Below the pieces are notes generated by a model, which did no database searches, was not told the origin of the DNA, and was given only the letters and a program-made list of their open reading frames with translations. A DNA stretch of 64,000 nucleotides from Actinoplanes ianthinogenes. Lineage in GTDB: Bacteria > Actinomycetota > Actinomycetes > Mycobacteriales > Micromonosporaceae. This document shows positions 59,112-64,000 of this stretch, piece after piece. Numbering within the stretch: position 1 is the stretch's first letter; every line of letters starts with the position of its first letter. The DNA is taken from assembly GCF_018324205.1 (NCBI RefSeq), contig NZ_AP023356.1, positions 6,139,501 to 6,203,500 of the forward strand. The letters run 5' to 3'. A program made the translations under genes and the position numbers.

Positions 59112-60025
59112 TGCGGCTGCGACATCCCTCCGGCCGGATCGTGCGCCTCACCTGCGGCGTGAGCGTAATCGAAGCCCGGACCCCGTCCGACGCCTTCGCG
59201 ATGATCGATGCGGCCGCCGCGGACCTGCGCGCCGGCCTGTGCGCCGCCCGCGGCGGCGACCCCGGCAGGATCAGCGTCGCGCTGCGCCTGCCCTACCCGC
59301 TTGCCGCCGCCCTCGTCACCGACGGGCGCGCCCGCACCCGGCTGCGTGCCGAGCTCGACGCCCGAGGCCTCGAGGTCGTCACGTTGAACGGCGGGCCCGA
59401 TGCCGGGGGTGGCGGCCTGCCCCCGCTGCCCGACTGGAGCGAGCCGGCCCGTCTGGAGCACACCCTCGACCTGGCCCGGATCCTGGTCGACCTGCTGCCC
59501 GACGACGAGGTCCGGGGCGCCGTCGGCAGCTGCGGGCTGGGCCGCCGCGCGGACTGGGACGAGGCACACGAGAAAGCCGCCGCGCGACACCTGTCCCGGC
59601 TCTCCGGCAAGCTCGCCGACCTGGCCTGGCGGGTCGGGCGCGCGGTCCGTGCCGGCTTTGAGCCCGCTCCGGGGCAGGTCCTGGACAGTCCCGAGGACAC
59701 CGTCGCCGCGCTCACCCGGGTGGACAAGGACCGGCTCGGCCTCAGCCTGGACCTGGCCCGGGTGGTGCGCGACTGGCCCGCCCCGCAGGACGGCGTCGAC
59801 CGGCTCACCGACGCCGGCCTCTCGGTGATCACGGTGCGCGTCACCGATCCGTCGGCCGCCTGGCAGCCGGTGCTCCGGCACCTGCTCGCCGCGGACACCG
59901 CCCGCACCGAGTACATCGAGGTGGACACGCCCGGCTCGGCCGCGGCGCAGCAGATGGCGTACGTGATCGGCGAACTGACCGCCCTCGGCCTGACGCCGGA
60001 GAGCGAGCCCTGCACCACGCCCTGA
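59111..60025 (+). CDS. EboE-like TIM-barrel protein, apparently degenerate
   Basis: 304 residues. ATG preceded by GGGGAGG and overlapping the peptide stop. N-terminal MRLRHPSGRIVRLT, RLRAELDARGLEVVTLNG, LPDWSEPARLEHTLDLARILVDLLP and GFEPAPG follow the EboE/xylose-isomerase-like pattern, but segments carrying the usual metal-binding His and Cys residues (after TLNG, and the D-x-C-H turn, here LSLDLARV) are shortened or absent. Shorter than typical EboE. Active-site chemistry is probably lost or altered. Frame is also open to 58931 upstream; ribosome site supports 59111. Confidence 0.7.
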   Translation: MRLRHPSGRIVRLTCGVSVIEARTPSDAFAMIDAAAADLRAGLCAARGGDPGRISVALRLPYPLAAALVTDGRARTRLRAELDARGLEVVTLNGGPDAGGGGLPPLPDWSEPARLEHTLDLARILVDLLPDDEVRGAVGSCGLGRRADWDEAHEKAAARHLSRLSGKLADLAWRVGRAVRAGFEPAPGQVLDSPEDTVAALTRVDKDRLGLSLDLARVVRDWPAPQDGVDRLTDAGLSVITVRVTDPSAAWQPVLRHLLAADTARTEYIEVDTPGSAAAQQMAYVIGELTALGLTPESEPCTTP

Positions 60026-60062
60026 CCGGAAACGCCGAAGGCCGCGGACGCTGAGAGGCGGG

Positions 60063-60103
60063 AACGCTGAAGGCCGCCTCGGGAAGAGGCGGCCTTCAGC
60101 GTT
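60063..60103. terminator. Strong bidirectional hairpin
   Basis: Perfect 18-bp stem (60063-60080 with 60086-60103) and 5-base loop GGGAA, located between the converging EboE-like and YtxH genes. Confidence 0.85.
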
Positions 60104-60113
60104 CTACGGCGGA

Positions 60114-60428
60114 TCAGAGCGTGCTGCTGGATCCCTTGCTACCGGACCCGGACAGGGTGTCGGTCGGGGCCAGCAACTCGTCCGTGCTCGTGTCGTGGTG
60201 GGTGGTGCCGAGCTTCTCCCCGAGCTTGGACGACTGAAGCTTGTCCTTGCCCTCGCTGTACAGCTTGTTGGCCTGCGCCTGCGCGACGCCGGCCGCCTCC
60301 TGAACCGTCGGATGCTCCCAGAGCTTCTGGGCGTTCGCCCGGATCTCCTCGTACTTCTCCCGGCCGGCTCGGCTGCCCAGGACGAAGCCCGCCGCAAGGC
60401 CGGTGAGGAACATCAACTTTCCGCGCAT
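60114..60428 (-). CDS. YtxH domain protein
   Basis: 104 residues. N-terminal MRGKLMFLTGLAAGFVLGSRAGREKYEEI contains the short hydrophobic helix and RAGREKYE motif of the family; the C-terminal 75 residues are helical and then Ser/Gly-rich. Probably a small membrane-associated stress protein; function unknown. ATG at 60428 chosen over longer open frame. Confidence 0.82.
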   Translation of the reverse strand: MRGKLMFLTGLAAGFVLGSRAGREKYEEIRANAQKLWEHPTVQEAAGVAQAQANKLYSEGKDKLQSSKLGEKLGTTHHDTSTDELLAPTDTLSGSGSKGSSSTL

Positions 60429-60606
60429 GATGGCGGCTCCTTCCGTTTCGTGACGCGCACGCGTCCTGCGGCGTGCATACCCATCCTGCCTCGCCGATAT
60501 GCCCTCCATCCTGGTTTCACTCCTGTTGCCGGAAGTCGCACCAGTCACGACGACCCCGCCGCGCGGCACAGGGGTATCCCGTTCGCACGGCACCGGGAGG
60601 GTCGTG

Positions 60607-60612
60607 TAATCT
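60607..60612 (+). promoter_or_regulatory. Putative -10 box of the tRNA-Asn promoter
   Basis: TAATCT lies 38 bases upstream of the tRNA in an AT-richer patch; a -35 box is not convincing. Weak. Confidence 0.3.
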
Positions 60613-60649
60613 TCTCTCCGTCGCCAGGGAAACCCGGCAACGAGCACGA

Positions 60650-60725
60650 TCCCCTGTAGCTCAATTGGCAGAGCAGCCGGCTGTTAACCGGCAGGTTATT
60701 GGTTCGAGTCCAATCGGGGGAGCCA
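60650..60725 (+). tRNA. tRNA-Asn (anticodon GTT), CCA encoded
   Basis: Complete cloverleaf from TCCCCTG (60650-60656) to CGGGGGA (60715-60721), discriminator G at 60722, encoded CCA at 60723-60725. Anticodon GTT at 60683-60685 in loop CTGTTAA. T-arm GGTTCGAGTCC present. Confidence 0.96.
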
Positions 60726-60728
60726 CCC

Positions 60729-60760
60729 ACGAAGCCCCAGACCACGGTCTGGGGCTTCGT
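60729..60760 (+). terminator. Terminator after tRNA-Asn
   Basis: 15-bp perfect stem ACGAAGCCCCAGACC/GGTCTGGGGCTTCGT (60729-60743, 60746-60760) beginning four bases after CCA and followed by CGTTTCC. Confidence 0.85.
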
Positions 60761-60776
60761 CGTTTCCAAGATCCAT

Positions 60777-60842
60777 TTTTCGTACGCGATGAGCACCGTC
60801 CCGTGTCCACCGTCCGGGCACGGTGCTCATGGCGTACGAAAA
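60777..60842. repeat. Large inverted repeat downstream of tRNA-Asn
   Basis: 23-bp arms (60777-60799 and 60820-60842, one G/G mismatch) start with TTTTCGTACGC and end ACGGTGCTCAT...GCGTACGAAAA; a 20-base loop contains a smaller CCGTG/CACGG stem. Lies just before the FAD-oxidoreductase gene. Similar but not identical to the CGTACCGAAA motif. Confidence 0.85.
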
Positions 60843-60946
60843 GGAATTTGGTTCGGGGTTTCTGGGGGTGGTCGTGCTTTCGCCTCCTTGGCCCGAAGTG
60901 CGCGGTTACGCTGAGGCTCGCGTTGTTCGCTCTCAGTGAGGTGGTT

Positions 60947-62209
60947 ATGTCGCAGCCGGTCGAGGTGGACGTCGTCATCGTCGGCGGCGGGCTCGCCGGG
61001 CTGTCCGCCGCCCGCCGACTGGACCGCGCCGGCGTGGAATGGCTGCTCGTCGAGGGCTCCGACCGGATCGGCGGGCGGATCGCGACCGAGGTGCACGACG
61101 GCTGGCGGATGGACCGCGGCTTCCAGGTGCTGAACACCGCCTACCCCCGCCTGCCCGCGCTGGTCGACGTGGACGCGCTGGAGTTGAGGTATTTCACGTC
61201 CGGAGTGCTGGTCCGTCGCGGCGGGAGCCTGCACCGGCTGGAGAACCCGATACGCGAACCGCTCACCACCCCGCAGACGCTGCTCTCCGGGGTCGGCTCG
61301 CTGACCGACCGGCTGAAGTTCGCCGCGCTGGTCACCCGATGCGCCACCACCCCGGCGGACCGGCTGCTGGACGCGCCCGAGACGACCACCCAGGAGATGC
61401 TGCGCAAGGCCGGCCTGTCGCACCGGATCATCGAGGAGGTGCTGCGGCCGTTCTTCTCCGGCGTCTTCGCCGACCGGTCGCTGGACACCTCCAGCCACGT
61501 CACCGCGATGGTGCTGCGGTCCTTCGCCCGCGGCCGGATCGGGGTGCCGGCCCTCGGCATGGCCGCGCTGCCGGCCGCGGTGGCCGGGCCGCTGCCGTTC
61601 CCGCAACTGCTGATCGGCGCCCGCACACTCAGCATCGGCCCTGGCATGGTGGTCACCGAGGGCGGCGAACTCCGCTGCCGCGCCGTGATCGTCGCCACCG
61701 ACCCGCTCACCGCCGCCGAACTGCTCCCGCAGCTGCCGAAACCGGACATGCACGGGCTGACCACGTTCTACTTCGGCGCCGACCACGCGCCCCTGGACGA
61801 GCCCATCCTGCTGCTCGACGGCGACCGGCGGGAGATCATCGCGAACACCGTAGTGATCAGCAACGCGGCACCCGAGTACGCCCCCAGCGGCCGCAGCCTG
61901 ATCGCCGCGACCGTGGTCGGCGTCTCCGCCCCGTCCAGCGCCTCCGAGGCGGTCATCCGGGTGGAATTGGCCCGGATGTACGGAACGCCGACCGACGACT
62001 GGGAACTGCTCAACGTGATCAGCCTGCCGAACGCCCTGCCCGCGGCCCGCGTGCCGCAGGCCGCGCTGCGCAAGCCGGTCGCCCTCGGCGACGGCCTCTT
62101 CGTCGCCGGAGATCACCGCGACAGCCCGTCCATCCAGGGAGCGATGGCCGGGGGCTGGCGCACGGCTGGAGAGGTCCTGGCGTCACTCGGCGCCCGGGTC
62201 GGGGTATAG
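60947..62209 (+). CDS. NAD(P)/FAD-dependent oxidoreductase (amine-oxidase/phytoene-desaturase-like)
   Basis: 420 residues. Rossmann FAD motif VVIVGGGLAGLSAARRLDRAG then E/DRIGGR; substrate domain with YPRLPALVDV and FSGVFADRSLDTSS; FAD-binding end GDHRDSPSIQGAMAGG. Resembles flavin-containing desaturase/amine-oxidase members; substrate not identifiable. ATG preceded by GAGGTGG. Confidence 0.88.
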   Translation: MSQPVEVDVVIVGGGLAGLSAARRLDRAGVEWLLVEGSDRIGGRIATEVHDGWRMDRGFQVLNTAYPRLPALVDVDALELRYFTSGVLVRRGGSLHRLENPIREPLTTPQTLLSGVGSLTDRLKFAALVTRCATTPADRLLDAPETTTQEMLRKAGLSHRIIEEVLRPFFSGVFADRSLDTSSHVTAMVLRSFARGRIGVPALGMAALPAAVAGPLPFPQLLIGARTLSIGPGMVVTEGGELRCRAVIVATDPLTAAELLPQLPKPDMHGLTTFYFGADHAPLDEPILLLDGDRREIIANTVVISNAAPEYAPSGRSLIAATVVGVSAPSSASEAVIRVELARMYGTPTDDWELLNVISLPNALPAARVPQAALRKPVALGDGLFVAGDHRDSPSIQGAMAGGWRTAGEVLASLGARVGV

Positions 62210-62233
62210 GACCCTGTCTGGAGGCTTGTCATC

Positions 62234-62407
62234 ATGAGCGACATCAACCCGGAGAATTTCGCCGAATTCACCACCCAGGACGACGGTGAGTCCTGGAGCA
62301 TCGGCGAGGAAGACGTGCCGGCGGTGGTCGACCTGCAACCGCCCGACATGGTGACAGACCCTCGGGTTCAGATTGTTTTGTTGCCACAGACGCTGGTGGA
62401 ACGATAG
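62234..62407 (+). CDS. Small acidic hypothetical protein
   Basis: 57 residues starting at ATG 62234 with GGAGG nine bases upstream (62220-62224). Sequence is rich in D/E in its N-terminal half (TTQDDGESWSIGEEDVPAVV) and ends with VLLPQTLVER. No family recognised; could be a precursor or regulatory peptide. It follows the FAD enzyme by 24 bases and precedes tRNA-Met. Confidence 0.5.
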   Translation: MSDINPENFAEFTTQDDGESWSIGEEDVPAVVDLQPPDMVTDPRVQIVLLPQTLVER

Positions 62408-62436
62408 ATCGCTAGCTGCGGGAGCGGGCCGCGGGT

Positions 62437-62442
62437 TACTAT
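62437..62442 (+). promoter_or_regulatory. Putative -10 box of tRNA-Met
   Basis: TACTAT lies 13 bases upstream of the tRNA 5' end; no clear -35. Consistent with a short tRNA promoter. Confidence 0.35.
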
Positions 62443-62454
62443 CGCCGCCGGTAC

Positions 62455-62531
62455 GGGGCGGTAGCTCAGTGGGTTAGAGCAGGGGACTCATAATCCCTCG
62501 GTCGCGGGTTCGAGTCCCGCCCGCCCCACCA
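62455..62531 (+). tRNA. tRNA-Met (anticodon CAT, elongator type), CCA encoded
   Basis: Cloverleaf from GGGGCGG (62455-62461) to CCGCCCC (62521-62527), discriminator A 62528, CCA to 62531. Anticodon CAT at 62489-62491. Resembles actinobacterial elongator tRNA-Met; tRNA-Ile2 (CAU) is the alternative. The 3' end is the left border of the GntR/HAD segment. Confidence 0.92.
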
Positions 62532-62538
62532 TTTTTGC

Positions 62539-62555
62539 CTGGGGGCGACCCCCAG
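62539..62555 (+). terminator. Short terminator after tRNA-Met
   Basis: CTGGGGG/CCCCCAG (62539-62545, 62549-62555) with a 3-base loop, preceded by ATTTTTG, directly after the tRNA. No U-tract after it. Confidence 0.6.
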
Positions 62556-62757
62556 ACCCCACGTTACGGTGGGCGCGGGGGACGGCCCGGTCACGGTGGG
62601 AGACCTGGCTGGGCACCTTTGGGGCTGCCCGGTCGCCGACGTCGAAGCCGGCGATCTGGCGGGTGGGATGACGTTGGGCAGGCTCTCGGCGCGTCGCAAT
62701 CGTGCTGCGCGGTGCGATCGTGCCCGGCACGCCGACGACCGCCTGCTCCACGTCGCG

Positions 62758-63591
62758 ATGGTGACGTGCGAGGACTGCGTCACGGTTCGTTTCGTTGCGC
62801 CGGAGTGTCCGTCTTGGTGCCTTGGCCGGTCCGCTCTCGGCGAGCGCCTGCCGTCGCAGAACGACCTCGCCGAGCGCTACGGCGTAGCCCGCGAGACCGT
62901 CAAGTCCGCGCTCCGCATCTTTCGCGACGATCGCCTGATCGTCAGTCGGCAGGGGAGTGGCGCGTTCGTCCGCGCCCAGACCGATCGCCCGGTGGGGCTG
63001 CGGCCGCACATCGAGGCCGCGTTCGAGCAGTTCCACATCACGCTCGACTTCGCCGGCTTCTCCAGCGAGACCCTGCACGGCGCCATCCAGGAGCCGCTGG
63101 ACAAGATCCGCGCCGGTCGCCTGACGCCCGAGTCGATCGCGATCCGCATCCTGCTGCCGGACCTGACCCAGCCCGCGGTCGTGCCCTCCCTCGCCGAACC
63201 AGCCGGTGACGATTCCGCGGTCCGCGAGCGCGCTGCCCGCATCGCGCGCCGGCATACCGAGGCGATCGAGGAGTCCGTCAGCGAGCTGGCGACGCTCGGC
63301 CTGGTCCGCAGCGCCACCACCGAGGTCCGCGCCTACGGCACCACGGTGCTGTCGAAGCTCTACATAATCAACCGCGAAGAGGTCTTCTTCGGCTTCTACC
63401 CGGTCGTCCGCAACACCGTCTCGGTCGACAAACAGCCGGTCTCGATCTTCGACGTGCTGGGCAAGGACGTGCCGCTCTTCCACTACGTCATCACCGGCGA
63501 CGACGGCGACGCCAACGACCAGTTCATCAAGCAGTCCCGAGCCTGGTTCGACAGCGCCTGGACCACGATCGCCCGCGAGTACAAGCCGTGA
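62758..63591 (+). CDS. GntR-type transcriptional regulator, N-terminus irregular
   Basis: 277 residues if the ATG at 62758 is used (frame is open to 62569). The HTH is recognisable from GERLPSQNDLAERYGVARETVKSALRIFRDDRLIVSRQGSGAFVRA, but the preceding 20-25 residues do not match helix 1 (expected Y/IADxLRxxI). The C-terminal domain is UTRA-like or unknown. The stop overlaps the next start (GTGA). Possibly truncated or rearranged near the tRNA. Confidence 0.75.
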   Translation: MVTCEDCVTVRFVAPECPSWCLGRSALGERLPSQNDLAERYGVARETVKSALRIFRDDRLIVSRQGSGAFVRAQTDRPVGLRPHIEAAFEQFHITLDFAGFSSETLHGAIQEPLDKIRAGRLTPESIAIRILLPDLTQPAVVPSLAEPAGDDSAVRERAARIARRHTEAIEESVSELATLGLVRSATTEVRAYGTTVLSKLYIINREEVFFGFYPVVRNTVSVDKQPVSIFDVLGKDVPLFHYVITGDDGDANDQFIKQSRAWFDSAWTTIAREYKP

Positions 63592-64000
63592 CCCTCACCG
63601 ACCTGGTCACCAGCGCCGACTGCCTGCTGATCGACTTCGACGGCCCCATCTGCTCCGTCTTCGCCGGCTACCCTGCCCGCCCCATCGCCGAGGAAATGCG
63701 CGCCCTCGCGCAGAAGCTCGGCGGGGCCGACCTGGCGCGGCCGTTTGCTGACCTGCCGTTCGACCCGCTGGAGATCCTGGTAGCGGTCGCCGCGGTCGCC
63801 GACGAGAACCTGCTCCGCGAGGTTTCCGACACCTGCCGCGACGCCGAGGTGAAAGCCGTCGCGTCGGCCACCCCCACGCCTGGAGCCGCGGACGTGCTCC
63901 GCGCAGCGCACGCCGCCGGCCGCTCGGTCGCCATCGTCAGCAACAACAGCGGCGCGGCGATCGAGGCCTACCTTCACCGGCACGACCTGCTCCGCTGCAT
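63588..64000 (+). CDS. HAD family hydrolase (partial, continues beyond window)
   Basis: First 137 residues. Motif I is LLIDFDGPICSVF (DxDGP), the motif II serine is in VAIVSNNSGA; cap region with LGGADLARPFADLPFDPLEIL. GTG overlaps the GntR stop, forming a coupled regulator-hydrolase pair. Window ends before motif III/IV. Confidence 0.85.
   Translation, partial: MTLTDLVTSADCLLIDFDGPICSVFAGYPARPIAEEMRALAQKLGGADLARPFADLPFDPLEILVAVAAVADENLLREVSDTCRDAEVKAVASATPTPGAADVLRAAHAAGRSVAIVSNNSGAAIEAYLHRHDLLRC

Noticed and set aside
62455..62531. tRNA-Ile2 (CAU)
   Set aside because: Stem sequences resemble actinobacterial elongator tRNA-Met more closely; lysidine-type identity cannot be excluded without a search.

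Overview
The window is high-GC actinobacterial chromosome, most likely Micromonosporaceae (Actinoplanes-like). The evidence is GC-rich third positions, frequent GTG starts and GTGA/ATGA start-stop overlaps, and the order dnaJ - rsmE - HIT - phoH - ybeY - CNNM/CBS - cytidine-deaminase fold - era - recO - uppS, which is the conserved actinobacterial order (the same backbone surrounds M. tuberculosis Rv2361c-Rv2373c). No transposase, CRISPR array or rRNA was seen. The genus is an inference from gene content, not a database match.

1-5.9 kb: the 3' end of dnaJ and the complete rsmE are separated by about 4.4 kb holding an interspersed hairpin-plus-tandem-repeat element, an SDR/MarR divergent pair, a TetR/epoxide-hydrolase-fold divergent pair with two clear operators, and a 14-copy G-rich 13-bp array. 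6-13 kb: a PadR-methyltransferase pair, a MATE exporter, a cytosolic GH3 glucosidase with a CebR-like operator, HIT and a serine hydrolase. 13.3-22 kb: the RNA/ribosome/cell-wall backbone (phoH, ybeY, CNNM, deaminase-fold, era with a long basic N-terminus, recO, uppS, phosphatase), interrupted by an acyltransferase and a lipoprotein. 22-29.6 kb: a minus-strand HAD/thiamine-binding/WS-DGAT operon, an aldo-keto reductase with an internal minisatellite, a MetF-like protein, a PH-domain protein and a Tat-exported PHP hydrolase.

29.7-32.7 kb: ykoC-ykoD-ykoE, an ECF transporter for thiamine or its precursors, under a TPP riboswitch with a likely ribosome-site hairpin. 34.7-38.1 kb: znuA-znuC-znuB-arsR-zur, a zinc-uptake operon with a perfect palindromic Zur box upstream. 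38-45 kb: small membrane and lipoproteins, glyS, a second copy (inverted) of the interspersed element just upstream of dusB, an SDR and a DUF2786 protein. 45.4-48.5 kb: a five-gene minus-strand operon alternating DUF4388 and roadblock/LC7 proteins with no recognisable GTPase or kinase. 48.6-58.2 kb: VOC protein, chemoreceptor, dgt, dnaG and its partner, a DrrAB-type ABC exporter and a YihY/BrkB protein.

58.2-64 kb: a long non-coding stretch with paired DnaA-box-like sites; a 41-residue Cys/Thr-rich ORF that overlaps the start of a degenerate EboE-like TIM-barrel gene; a YtxH protein; tRNA-Asn followed by two large hairpins; an FAD oxidoreductase; a 57-residue acidic protein; tRNA-Met; and a GntR-type regulator with an apparently incomplete first helix, coupled to a HAD hydrolase that runs off the window.

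The best candidates for undescribed biology are the Cys/Thr-rich peptide plus EboE-like gene, the DUF4388/roadblock operon, the inverted two-copy repeat family and the epoxide-hydrolase fold lacking its nucleophile and histidine.
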